Origin: Nostoc sp. KVJ20
Lineage (GTDB): Bacteria > Cyanobacteriota > Cyanobacteriia > Cyanobacteriales > Nostocaceae
DNA length: 64,000 nucleotides
NCBI RefSeq assembly: GCF_001712795.1
Contig: NZ_KV757675.1
Coordinates: 1-64,000 of the forward strand
Direction: 5' to 3'
This document shows positions 25,337 to 33,103 of this stretch, piece after piece. The stretch's first letter is position 1; each line of letters starts with the position of its first letter. A program made the position numbers and the translations under genes. Under the pieces are notes generated by a model. The model was not told the origin of the DNA. It ran no database searches and saw nothing but the letters and a program-made list of their open reading frames with translations.

Positions 25337-25672
25337 TTATCCCACTGCAAATTCTGTCAGCTTTCGCATATAAGGAGGTTGATAAGCCAGCACGATATCC
25401 TGCTTTGGAATACCATACTCCACTAATTCATTAGCCACGCCAATCTCAGTCCCATCATACTGAATCCAAATCTTATGATCTCGAATATCTAGATGAATTA
25501 AACAGCCATAAACCCGATGCCGATTTTCCCAACCCGTATTCACAACTTGATAATGATCCTGTTGTAAATCAAAAATAGTTTGTCGTTCGATTTCACCATA
25601 GGCAGGTTTAATCTGAGCATGACTTGTCAAAACTTGCTGGATGATTTGTCTATACTCCGCTAGTTTATCCAT
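25337..25672 (-). CDS. xisI: XisI family protein
   Basis: A 111-residue XisI homologue. In Anabaena PCC 7120 XisI, with XisH and the recombinase XisF, is required for excision of the fdxN element during heterocyst development. Family signatures are MDKLAEYRQIIQQVL, DLQQDHYQVVNTGWENRHRVYG, HLDIRDHKIWIQYDGTE and ELVEYGIPKQDIVLAY. It overlaps the end of xisH by 13 bp, so the two are translated together. Many xisHI pairs occur in cyanobacterial genomes far from any fdxN element; no xisF is in this window. Their role as orphans is unknown. Confidence 0.92.
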   Translation of the reverse strand: MDKLAEYRQIIQQVLTSHAQIKPAYGEIERQTIFDLQQDHYQVVNTGWENRHRVYGCLIHLDIRDHKIWIQYDGTEIGVANELVEYGIPKQDIVLAYQPPYMRKLTEFAVG

Positions 25673-26076
25673 TGTACAATTACCTCATTTTCCGGGTCAA
25701 ATACTAGCAGTTTCAATTGATATTCGTGGATACTCATCTGTGGCAATTGCCGTGAGAAAAAATCTTCATAAGTTGCTAGCGGAATTGCTAAATAGAGAAC
25801 TCGCTCTGGCTCTTTTAGTTTTAGCGCTACTCGATAATTTAAACATTGTCCTAAAGCTGTATGAAACTCAGAAATCGCAGAGGGAGCAACAAAACTCTTG
25901 ATTTCTACAGCAATTCGTTCGTCTTGCTTTTGGGCAGCAATTAACCGTTCTGCACCCAGATCAATTTGTAATTGTCCATCTGCTAAATCAATAGATAGTG
26001 GATCGTGTGTAATTGTCCAGCCATCTTTTTGCAAAGCCAGTCTAACTAAATTATGGAAAATATCTCTTGCAGACAT
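25660..26076 (-). CDS. xisH: XisH family protein
   Basis: A 138-residue XisH homologue. It begins MSARDIFHNLVRLALQKDGW, then LGAERLIAAQKQDERIAVEIKSF, where Glu and EIK form a PD-(D/E)xK-like nuclease core, and SEFHTALGQCLNYRVAL. The fold suggests DNA cleavage or binding, although the biochemical role of XisH in excision is not established. It is the first gene of a two-gene operon with xisI (13-bp overlap). Upstream lies a toxin-antitoxin relic. Confidence 0.92.
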   Translation of the reverse strand: MSARDIFHNLVRLALQKDGWTITHDPLSIDLADGQLQIDLGAERLIAAQKQDERIAVEIKSFVAPSAISEFHTALGQCLNYRVALKLKEPERVLYLAIPLATYEDFFSRQLPQMSIHEYQLKLLVFDPENEVIVQWIN

Positions 26077-26086
26077 TCCTTAAAAT

Positions 26087-26221
26087 TTAAAGTGTAATAA
26101 CTCGAAAATTTTGCTGATATAGTAAGCCCTTGTCTGACGTAACGAACACAGGAGTGCTACTCATAATATCTGGGTCAGAGGAAATAATTCGGCGATCGCA
26201 TAGAACTTTTTGAATATCCAT
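26087..26221 (-). pseudogene. Chimeric relic of a DUF433 antitoxin and its toxin
   Basis: A 44-codon frame begins with RRIISSDPDIMSSTPVF, closely matching the start of DUF433 antitoxins, where G(T/R)R normally follows. It then jumps to TSDKGLLYQQNFRVITL, which resembles the C-terminal end of the DUF5615/PIN-like toxins that pair with DUF433. The parts between are missing, as if an internal deletion fused the 5' end of the antitoxin to the 3' end of the toxin. It is not expected to be functional. Identification is by motif memory. Confidence 0.4.
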
Positions 26222-26257
26222 CGTCTTGCAAATGTCTATATGAGATAGTCTAAACTT

Positions 26258-27106
26258 TCATCGCGTTTCTAGCCAAACCTGTAAATCGGCCAAGCTAGTA
26301 AAATCTAACAGTGCTTCACTCAAATCTTCTAGAACAGCTAAAGGTAAACCAGAAATTGAGGAGCGTATTTCTTGAGAAAGTTCCCCAAATCGCTTTGTCA
26401 ATTGCCGGAGAATAAGATTAGCTGTTGCTTCTTCCCGTCCTTCCTCCCGTCCTTCTTCCTTGATTTCTCGGTAAACTCGCGTTTCCTTAAGTGTGATTCC
26501 TAACATAGACTCTACCTCCGCTTGAGTTAATTGTTCAAATCGGTACACCATGATCGTCGTTATTAATTCAATTATGGCGCGACTCGATGGTGATACCACT
26601 TCTTGAGTAGTTCTTGTTAATAAATACCTTGCTTCTTCTGGTGCTTGTTCTTCATCCACTGTAGTTAATACCATCAGCGCCACCCATATAGGTAACTGAC
26701 GAATATCCCCTAATTCATCTAAATACACCCGATGTATTTGTTCGCCGTTCAGCAATGAGCGATGAGGATGAATATTGCTTTGCTCAATACTGCGTGACGG
26801 GTAAATTATCACTGCTTGCCAGTCGCTAAATCTGGCATAGTTGCGGTAGAAATATAACGAAGATTCAGCCCATACTCTTTCATAAAGTTGTTCATCTTTC
26901 TGGAACTGCACCTCACAAAAATATACAACTCCAGCACCATCGGTTTCCGGTGGTAGAAATACTCCATCAATTTCAAATTTCGGCTCTTTGACGGCGACTG
27001 AATCAAAACGATAACTATCTGCATTATTTGGAGGATTGCTCAATAGCTCAAATAGCAGAGTTGGAGACTGTTGAAACAGTTTGTAAAATATTGAGTCTCG
27101 ACGCAT
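26258..27106 (-). CDS. Rpn/DUF2887-type PD-(D/E)xK nuclease with DUF4351
   Basis: A 282-residue protein. The N-terminal two thirds belong to the Rpn/DUF2887 recombination-promoting nuclease type: MRRDSIFYKLFQQSPTLLFEL, KFEIDGVFLPP and VVYFCEVQFQKDEQLYERV give the PD-(D/E)xK core (Asp, then ExQ). A Glu-Arg-rich coiled linker (EEGREEGREEATA) leads to DUF4351 (residues 228-282, ILRQLTKRFGELSQEIRSSI...LLDFTSLADLQVWL). Cyanobacteria carry many copies, often called putative transposases, though Rpn proteins are DNA endonucleases without known transposition. It lies between the toxin relic and thyX inside the block flanked by thyX 3' duplications. Confidence 0.85.
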   Translation of the reverse strand: MRRDSIFYKLFQQSPTLLFELLSNPPNNADSYRFDSVAVKEPKFEIDGVFLPPETDGAGVVYFCEVQFQKDEQLYERVWAESSLYFYRNYARFSDWQAVIIYPSRSIEQSNIHPHRSLLNGEQIHRVYLDELGDIRQLPIWVALMVLTTVDEEQAPEEARYLLTRTTQEVVSPSSRAIIELITTIMVYRFEQLTQAEVESMLGITLKETRVYREIKEEGREEGREEATANLILRQLTKRFGELSQEIRSSISGLPLAVLEDLSEALLDFTSLADLQVWLETR

Positions 27107-27193
27107 GAAAGCATTTTACAAATTTTTTATAAGAAGAATTCAGAACTCAAAAGTCAGAATTGAGAATTCAGTATGAATTGCCCCAAAATATGA

Positions 27194-27916
27194 TTATGGT
27201 GCTAATCTCGCTTTACCTAGACGCTGCTTTTCATACCATTGTGCGATCGCAGGTGCCCAATCTTCAAAATGAGGCCACATCATTTCACACAACTTTTGAA
27301 TTTCCAGTTGAGCATCTTTCTTATTTCTCAGATCACAAAAATGCAAGAAAGACCTTAAATTAAAACTAACTACAAAATGCTGGCGATAATCAAAAGGCAC
27401 TTTACCTCTTGCGTGTTCTTCAGACATTCCAGCCTCAAAATCAGCTTTATATCGTTTAGCTGCTTCTAGACACCACTCCAAGTCTGCTGCTCGTTGCTCT
27501 GGCGAATAATAGTATTTTTTACCTTGTCTATCAGTGTAATAACCAACGGGACGTAGGTAAAAAACATCTTCTATGTCTTTCTTGCCTTCTACTACATCAA
27601 TAAATTGGTTGCCTGTATATCTAAAAGATTGGACATCGAATGATACGCCTACACGATGAGTACGAGCTTGCTGCATCACATTATGGGGAAAGTAACCACA
27701 GTTGAAAACAATCTGGGGATGCTCTAAAGGCCCGTAGTGTCCCCTCTCACCCGCTAAAAGTCGCTTAACAATAACTTCGCCGCTTTGTGACTCCGAGGGC
27801 CAGGAGTCGCGCTCATCAAACACGAACCCATCAGTATAGTCCTGGTGCATCGCGGCATAAATCACCTGCTGCGGGTTTGGTGTTTTGGCAATAACCTCTA
27901 CTCGAAATCGATGCAT
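27194..27916 (-). CDS. thyX: FAD-dependent thymidylate synthase
   Basis: A 240-residue ThyX, which makes dTMP from dUMP using FADH2 and methylenetetrahydrofolate. The signature RHRxxSxNxxSxRY appears as RTHRVGVSFDVQSFRY; ERGHYGPLEHPQIVF and FNLRSFLHFCDLRNKKDAQLEIQ complete the active site. The C terminus is WYEKQRLGKARLAP. A diverged copy of the last 17 codons and stop lies 1.9 kb downstream, beyond the xisHI block. It joins dcd and the dUTPase-like gene in a loose thymidylate neighbourhood. Confidence 0.93.
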   Translation of the reverse strand: MHRFRVEVIAKTPNPQQVIYAAMHQDYTDGFVFDERDSWPSESQSGEVIVKRLLAGERGHYGPLEHPQIVFNCGYFPHNVMQQARTHRVGVSFDVQSFRYTGNQFIDVVEGKKDIEDVFYLRPVGYYTDRQGKKYYYSPEQRAADLEWCLEAAKRYKADFEAGMSEEHARGKVPFDYRQHFVVSFNLRSFLHFCDLRNKKDAQLEIQKLCEMMWPHFEDWAPAIAQWYEKQRLGKARLAP

Positions 27917-28071
27917 TAGCTTATCGGGAACGGATTTGTGAATGAAAGTGCTTACGCAGAAGGAGCGGAGCCTGTTCGTTAGACATGGCTTTGAACTCGA
28001 TCCACTATCATATCTCTGGCTTGGATTTCTACTTGAGCAGATTCAGATACTTTACAAATATTAATAAGTTT

Positions 28072-28089
28072 GTTACAGTTATTTACATA
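28072..28089 (+). promoter_or_regulatory. HLR1 box (RpaB site) upstream of hli
   Basis: GTTACA (28072-28077) and TTTACA (28082-28087) are direct repeats spaced 10 bp and followed by TA. This fits the HLR1 consensus, two (G/T)TTACA(T/A)(T/A) units, with one mismatch in the first spacer. HLR1 binds the response regulator RpaB, which controls high-light genes including hli. A third TTTACA lies at 28051. The box is 24 bp before the start codon, so it may lie near or just after the transcription start. Confidence 0.65.
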
Positions 28090-28112
28090 AGAGAAAAACA
28101 AAGGAAAATAAA

Positions 28113-28328
28113 ATGCGTACAAACACTGCTATAATTGACGACCAAGGCAAACTGAACAACTTTGCGATCGAGCCAAGAGTTTATGTAGATGAGCAAGGCG
28201 ATCGCACTGGCTTCACTCCTTATGCAGAAATGCTCAACGGTCGTTTAGCAATGATTGGTTTTGTTTCTCTAATAGCATTAGAAGTATTTACCGGACACGG
28301 TATCATCGGTGTTTTGGCAAGCCTGTAA
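28113..28328 (+). CDS. High-light-inducible protein (HLIP/SCP)
   Basis: A 71-residue single-helix member of the chlorophyll a/b-binding superfamily. The helix has the pigment-binding motif AEMLNGRLAMIGFVSL (E..NGR.AM.GF). Such proteins bind chlorophyll and carotenoid and protect photosystem II assembly and chlorophyll turnover under strong light. The extended, polar N terminus (about 36 residues) matches HliC/HliD-like longer forms. Start at ATG after AAGGAAAAT. An HLR1 box precedes it and a perfect terminator follows, so it is a single-gene transcript. Confidence 0.92.
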   Translation: MRTNTAIIDDQGKLNNFAIEPRVYVDEQGDRTGFTPYAEMLNGRLAMIGFVSLIALEVFTGHGIIGVLASL

Positions 28329-28363
28329 AAACTAATTTTTATAATTTAATTCTCAACAAATGT

Positions 28364-28393
28364 AAGAGACGGTAAATTTACCGTCTCTTAATT
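28364..28393 (+). terminator. Intrinsic terminator of the hli gene
   Basis: AAGAGACGGTAAA pairs perfectly with TTTACCGTCTCTT (28364-28389), followed by AATTTTA. A 13-bp stem with no unpaired loop bases as written (the centre must open as the loop) ends the hli transcript 36 bp after its stop codon. Confidence 0.8.
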
Positions 28394-28470
28394 TTATGTA
28401 AAACTTAGTGGTAGAGTGAAAATATACTGATAGCCAAAGCAGTTATCAGCGTAAAAATATTGGGTGAAAT

Positions 28471-29052
28471 ATGGCTTTAACTGCTTCAACGATGTTGCCA
28501 TTAGGCACGAAAGCGCCAGATTTTAATCTACCGGAAGTAGTATCTGGAAAGGCAACTTCACTTTCTACCTTTGCAGATAAAAAAGCACTGTTGGTAATGT
28601 TTATTTGTCGGCATTGCCCATTTGTAAAGCACATTCAAAAAGAATTAGTGCAGTTAGGAAAAGATTATTTTACAGGTGATTTAGCGATCGTTGCCATTAG
28701 TGCTAACGATGCACACAATTATCCAGATGATGCGCCAGAGTCGTTGCAAGCATTTTCCACAGAACAAGGGTTTAATTTTACCTTATGCTACGACGAGAGC
28801 CAGGAAACGGCAAAAGCTTACACAGCAGCTTGCACACCAGATTTTTTTGTATTTGATAGCGATCGCCAACTAGTTTATCGGGGACAATTGGATGATAGCC
28901 GTCCCAGTAATGATAAACCCGTAACTGGCGCAGATTTACGCGCAGCCATTGAAGCAGTGCTGGCAGATAAACCTGTTACAAACGAGCAAAAGCCGAGTGT
29001 TGGTTGCAATATTAAATGGAAACCTGGAAACCAACCCAGTTATTTTGGTTAA
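28471..29052 (+). CDS. Thioredoxin-fold peroxiredoxin-like protein (AhpC/TSA family)
   Basis: A 193-residue redoxin. It starts with LPLGTKAPDFNLPEVVSGK, the AhpC/TSA entry, then ALLVMFICRHCPFVKHIQKEL with a CxxC-like CRHC at about residues 51-54. ACTPDFFVFDSDRQLVYRGQLDD resembles the cis-Pro region (CTPD). This family is annotated as thioredoxin-family or thiol-disulfide isomerase-like in bacteria. It is likely cytoplasmic, as no signal peptide is seen. It follows hli but has its own leader after the hli terminator. Confidence 0.83.
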   Translation: MALTASTMLPLGTKAPDFNLPEVVSGKATSLSTFADKKALLVMFICRHCPFVKHIQKELVQLGKDYFTGDLAIVAISANDAHNYPDDAPESLQAFSTEQGFNFTLCYDESQETAKAYTAACTPDFFVFDSDRQLVYRGQLDDSRPSNDKPVTGADLRAAIEAVLADKPVTNEQKPSVGCNIKWKPGNQPSYFG

Positions 29053-29160
29053 AAGGGATTGGGTATTGAGATTAGGGGAGAGGTGACAGGTGACAGGAAA
29101 TAATCTATAGCCTGTAACCTGTAACCTTTACCCTGTTCTCTTCTTCACTCCCCACTCCCA

Positions 29161-29673
29161 TCAATGTTTAATTTCCAAATTAAGTATGTAGCATCCTAAT
29201 TGGACTTTTTCTGCCCACAATTCATATTCCAGACGCAAATGTTCTGGTAAGGGATGTCCATTGAGAGTTAGGCTACTAGTAAAATTTCGCAAACGAATAG
29301 GATCGTTAGGTTGCAATGACTCAGTTGGCAACCAATAGCGACTAATGCCATAAACGCCTTGTTCCCAAAAGTGACGGTAACTCACTTGGCCGTTACCTTG
29401 CATAGTCATAATGACGCGATAAGGGGAAATCTCCAGCCACAAAATTCTGGGACTGTTAGGGGCGTAAGCTTTGCTCTTAGTTTGGGGAAGTCTGTCCTGT
29501 GGACTTACTACACTCTCTACTTCGCAGCTAATTAGGGGCGGCGCGGTCAGTAACAAATGGAATCTATCAGTATCTTTTTGATACAATGTTGCGGCAGCTT
29601 CGACAACAGACCAGATTGGTAGGTCAGTGGAAATCAGTGATAAGCACACGGGCTTGCGGTGATGGGTCAGCAT
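29161..29673 (-). CDS. Hypothetical cyanobacterial protein, 170 aa
   Basis: I do not recognise a named domain. The protein is soluble with a mixed alpha/beta composition. It begins MLTHHRKPVCLSLISTDLPI and ends with a charged LEYELWAEKVQLGCYILNLEIKH. A central segment (PRILWLEISPYRVIMTMQGNGQVSYRHFWEQG) is Trp- and Tyr-rich. The codon pattern and length suggest a genuine gene. It is convergent with the redoxin gene, with no useful context. Confidence 0.65.
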   Translation of the reverse strand: MLTHHRKPVCLSLISTDLPIWSVVEAAATLYQKDTDRFHLLLTAPPLISCEVESVVSPQDRLPQTKSKAYAPNSPRILWLEISPYRVIMTMQGNGQVSYRHFWEQGVYGISRYWLPTESLQPNDPIRLRNFTSSLTLNGHPLPEHLRLEYELWAEKVQLGCYILNLEIKH

Positions 29674-30488
29674 GGGAGCGATAAGGGCTAAAAGCTATTG
29701 AACAAAATGAAATGAACACTCTAGCTGTCTAATAGGTCAACGGTAAGAAACTAAATACTAAAGCAGCCTTAATATTGATGAATCCGCTGATTTGTTAATA
29801 AGCTACACAAATCTGGATAGAAATAGGATGAATATCAGCTTAGACAGCAAAAACAGTACTTTCTCTAAAGAGAGCTAATTCGTAAGTAAAGCTTGTAAAT
29901 ATTCTAAGCCTATAGCCTCAAAACAGTGGGGTCGTTTTAAATGCTAAGAAACCTTTTTGAGGGAGACTTACCGTAGATTAGAGCAAGTTTCATACAGTCA
30001 AAAGCAATAAAATACCAGCAAGGAAGTCACCAGCAGCGACAAACTAAGTCTCTGATGAATTTCAGGTGTATTCAAAAGCCAGTCTATCCTAATGTCGGCT
30101 TCTGTTATATCCGTAGAAACTCACGAAAACCTTTCTTATCAAAACAGTGCTGTACATGGATAGCGGAGCGTTGAGCTAGTACTGAGTAACAAGTGCTGAG
30201 TGAAAAAGCATCAAATTTGTCTCTTCCTTGTGCGTCTCGTAGAGAAGAAAAAGCAAAGATTTCCATTTAAGCTAAAAGCCTCTTCAAATCTCGTTTTTAG
30301 CCTCTGGCTGGAAATGCTGCGAGCCGCCAGGAAGGTAAGCGACAGCCCCAACGACGGGATTCCCAGTCGGAGACTGGAAATAAGGCAATCTAAAAGCTAG
30401 TTATAGACTTGCTTTGACGTTAAGTTGACACCAATGTGTTGGGTTACGCTCCGCTCCACCCAACCTACGTCTTAAGTTTGTCAAGCTT
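29674..30488. other. Gene-free region, possible structured RNA
   Basis: About 800 bp without a convincing protein gene; a 66-codon plus-strand frame at 30200-30400 has no supporting feature. The segment 30290-30400 is unusually GC-rich for the area and contains a stem CCAGTC-GGA-GACTGG (30363-30377) flanked by complementary ATT/AAT. It may encode a small RNA, but I cannot match it to RNase P, tmRNA, SRP or 6S RNA. Confidence 0.35.
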
Positions 30489-30800
30489 TTAATACCCAAT
30501 CAAGTCGATTTCAATAAGCAAAATGCCTGATTGCTTTCTCATTTCAGTGGATTTAGCAAGCAAAAAGGCATATTGCTTTCTCAAAATACTTAATTGCTTT
30601 CTCATTTCGGTATATCGCGCATTCATTTCGGTAGATTCAGCAAGCAAAAAGGCATATTGCTTTCTCAAAATGCTTGATTGCTTTCTCATTTCGGTAAATT
30701 TAGCAAGCAAAAAGACATATTGCTTTCTCAAAAGCTTGATTGCTTTCTCATTTCGGTATATCGCGCATTCATCACAACGATCGCTATGTAACAAAACCAT
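30489..30800 (-). other. Minisatellite with an open, coiled-coil-like frame
   Basis: The DNA at about 30527-30770 is built from repeated words TTGCTTTCTCATTTCGGT and AGCAAGCAAAAAGGCATA. On the minus strand this opens a 103-codon frame of repeated LLRKQYAFLLAKSTEMRKQ units, interrupted by NARYTEMRKQ. The repeats are amphipathic and could form a coiled coil. The plus strand is open as well (110 codons), which is expected from repeat structure alone. No Shine-Dalgarno sequence was identified. It may be a repeat-derived small protein or simply a non-coding minisatellite. Confidence 0.35.
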
Positions 30801-30891
30801 TGTAGAATTGCCGGAGTTTTCTCAAGCTGATCGATACGGAAGTTTTTTAAAGTAAAGAATATTAACCGTATTAGATTAAAAGCTTCATATC

Positions 30892-31338
30892 ATGGCTCGG
30901 AGAAAAAGAACCTCTCAGGTGTTAGAAAAAGCAGCGCGTCGTGCTGCTAGCATGAACTCAATTGATCCGAATTTAAGTGTAGGCAATGGACTCACCCTAC
31001 CGGTCTTCTCAACCTTAATTGAGACGATGCGAACTAGAGAGAATTTATACAACACTGCTCTTTCCAACTTGGATAAGTTGTACCATGAAATGCTCCAAAC
31101 AGAGCGCGAGTTGGCAGATATGGCAGAACACATGCTCTTAGGAGTTGCTACTCAATATGGTAAAAGTAGTGTGGAGTACGGTATGGCGGGGGGTGTTCCT
31201 AAAAACCAGCGCCGAAAGGGACTGCGAGGCGAGTCAACAGTTTCTAGTTTACAGGAACCGTCATTTATTGCCAGTGTGAATGGTAACGGCAGCAAAAATG
31301 GCAACCAGAATGGAAACAAAGCAGCAACGACAAGTTAG
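30892..31338 (+). CDS. Hypothetical cyanobacterial protein, 148 aa
   Basis: I do not recognise a named family. The N terminus is strongly basic (MARRKRTSQVLEKAARRAASM). The centre is helical and may form a coiled coil (FSTLIETMRTRENLYNTALSNLDKLYHEM...TERELADMAEHML). The C terminus is a low-complexity Asn/Gly tail (NGNGSKNGNQNGNKAATTS). A basic N terminus with a helical core could suggest nucleic-acid or surface binding, but this is speculation. It ends at a good terminator and appears to be monocistronic. Confidence 0.7.
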   Translation: MARRKRTSQVLEKAARRAASMNSIDPNLSVGNGLTLPVFSTLIETMRTRENLYNTALSNLDKLYHEMLQTERELADMAEHMLLGVATQYGKSSVEYGMAGGVPKNQRRKGLRGESTVSSLQEPSFIASVNGNGSKNGNQNGNKAATTS

Positions 31339-31348
31339 CTTGCATTAA

Positions 31349-31380
31349 AAAGCTCACGAATTCATCCGTGGGCTTTAATA
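31349..31380 (+). terminator. Intrinsic terminator
   Basis: AAAGCTCACG (31349-31358) pairs with CGTGGGCTTT (31367-31376) through one G-U pair and is followed by AATAATT. It ends the transcript of the 148-residue gene 10 bp after its stop codon. Confidence 0.7.
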
Positions 31381-31574
31381 ATTAGCTTGAGCATTTTTCT
31401 TTCGAGAATCGCTATAGATTAAGGCTTCATAAAAATCATTCTGATTTATTTTTATTCACTAACGATGCCATTGCACTTGTAAACAGGTCATGAGTGTTAC
31501 AGGTTGGTACTGATTTGGGAATGATAACAAAGGGATTATAAGCGTCATATGCCATCCAAGATAGGTGCATAAGC

Positions 31575-32072
31575 ATGAAAAATTTACCGGATATATTGCT
31601 GCGCTTATTTTTTGGTGCTGCTTTGGCTGGAATTGGTATAGGTATTTTTCGGTATGGCTCAGGGGGTTTAATTATTAGCTGCAAAGCTACTCAGTCGAAA
31701 ACAGCATCTTGCACAATAACTGAACGTTTAGCATTTAGTCAACAAATAATTGAAGAGAAAACTATTGATAATATTACACAGGTAAAGGTTGCGATAATTA
31801 ATGCTACACGATTTACAGAGGATTCTACTGAAGATATACAGTTTTTTCGGGTGTTAGGAGTAACAAGAAAGGGTATTAGTTACCAAATTGGTCAAGATGG
31901 AAAAGATCCCACGGAAGCGCAAGCGATCGCAGGACAGATTAATTTTTTAATCCAGAATCCCAATGCTTCACCAATTCAATTAAATTATTCTTCCAATATG
32001 ATTAATTGGTTAGGTTGGGGAGCAATTGGTTTGGGAATAACTGTGTCTCTTTTTATGCGTACTGAAAAATAA
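31575..32072 (+). CDS. Two-span hypothetical membrane protein
   Basis: A 165-residue protein with a hydrophobic segment near the N terminus (LFFGAALAGIGIGIF) and one at the C terminus (WLGWGAIGLGITVSLFM). About 105 residues between them form a soluble beta-rich loop starting with two Cys (ISCKATQSKTASCTITERL). Both termini would lie on the same side. I do not recognise the family; such two-span proteins with a central beta domain are frequent in cyanobacteria. The start is the ATG at 31575. Confidence 0.6.
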   Translation: MKNLPDILLRLFFGAALAGIGIGIFRYGSGGLIISCKATQSKTASCTITERLAFSQQIIEEKTIDNITQVKVAIINATRFTEDSTEDIQFFRVLGVTRKGISYQIGQDGKDPTEAQAIAGQINFLIQNPNASPIQLNYSSNMINWLGWGAIGLGITVSLFMRTEK

Positions 32073-32161
32073 TTAGATTTCGGGTGAAATGAGCAGTAAT
32101 TCCGAAATTTACCCTAAGAACTGCATACTCAAAAGATGAAATTAATTAAACTAATTTTTCA

Positions 32162-33103
32162 TTAAATCCGATTTTTGCCTGCTAGCAAATTAGCGATCGC
32201 AGTACTAATCGGCTGACCTGTAAACTGTTGGTAGTAAGTAAACCCAGGTGAAGGATTAACCTCGAAGCAATACCAATCACCTCCAGGTGTGCGGCGCAAA
32301 TCGATGCCGCAAAGAGGTAGATTTATTGCTTTTGCCAAGACTCTACACTGCTGTTCTACTTCTTTAGGAAGATGACAAGCACGGATTTCTGTGGATTCAT
32401 CATTCTCTGCGGCATAGCGGTAATCATCAGCTTGAGAAATTACCTCGCTGGCAAAAATCTCTGTCCCGACAACATGAACACGATAATCTCTACCGGGTAT
32501 ATATTGCTGAAACTGAGTCGGACAAAAAGATACATTATCAAGGCGTTCTAGATGCTCAACTCCCACACGCGAGACTTTGCTCCGAATACCACTGATTGAT
32601 TTATAAATAATATCGCCGTGGAGTTCCCAAAAAGATCGCACAGCTTCGGGGTCTGTTGTAACAAGGGTTTCGGGAACTTTAAAGCCGAGTGAGCGAATTT
32701 GCTCTAACTGATAAGGTTTAGAGCCATTAGCAGCCATTGCAGACGGACGGTTAACGACAAAGGCGGGTGTAATTTCCGACCAAGACATTAAGGTATCATC
32801 AACTGCGATCGCATGTTGCCAAGCTGGACTGTTTACACCCGCTTGGGCAATTTGAGGAAGACGGCGGGAGTCATAGGGGCGTAAGTAAGCAGCAGTGATT
32901 TCAGTTAAATCAATTTTTTGATACCAAGTACGAATTTGTCCTTGGACTGGTAAATCTAAAACATCGCCTACAGAAAGTTCAATTTCAGTATCTAAAATAT
33001 CTCGTTGGTCTAGGAATACTGACGGTATGCCTAGACTAGTTAGTTCTGAGTGAACTGCTGCTAAAGGAGCTTCTTCGGTAATACCCCACAACAAAATCAG
33101 CAT
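32162..33103 (-). CDS. ATP-grasp ligase (RimK/MvdD-like)
   Basis: A 313-residue ATP-grasp enzyme. A pre-ATP-grasp region (residues 1-125) contains the WYQKIDLTEITAAYLRPYD segment seen in graspetide ligases. ATP-binding residues follow: KSISGIRSKV and QQYIPGRDYRVHVVG. The metal-binding end CGIDLRRTP...CFEVNPSPGFTYY is intact. RimK, MvdC and MvdD relatives join a carboxylate to an amine or hydroxyl, for example to crosslink microviridin-type peptides. The gene overlaps the preceding gene by 7 bp and is the last of a three-gene operon. No obvious graspetide precursor peptide is next to it, so the substrate is open. Confidence 0.82.
   Translation of the reverse strand: MLILLWGITEEAPLAAVHSELTSLGIPSVFLDQRDILDTEIELSVGDVLDLPVQGQIRTWYQKIDLTEITAAYLRPYDSRRLPQIAQAGVNSPAWQHAIAVDDTLMSWSEITPAFVVNRPSAMAANGSKPYQLEQIRSLGFKVPETLVTTDPEAVRSFWELHGDIIYKSISGIRSKVSRVGVEHLERLDNVSFCPTQFQQYIPGRDYRVHVVGTEIFASEVISQADDYRYAAENDESTEIRACHLPKEVEQQCRVLAKAINLPLCGIDLRRTPGGDWYCFEVNPSPGFTYYQQFTGQPISTAIANLLAGKNRI

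Noticed and set aside
25337..26076. A complete fdxN-type excision element
   Set aside because: xisH and xisI are present but no xisF recombinase and no nif gene lie in the window, so only a smaller block with duplicated ends is proposed.
30200..30400. Known structural RNA (RNase P, tmRNA, 6S, SRP)
   Set aside because: None of the conserved motifs of these RNAs could be found, so only a possible structured region is noted.
30523..30855. 110-codon plus-strand frame over the minisatellite
   Set aside because: Its openness follows from the repeat; the Phe/Cys-rich product has no plausible domain and the frame is less regular than the minus strand.
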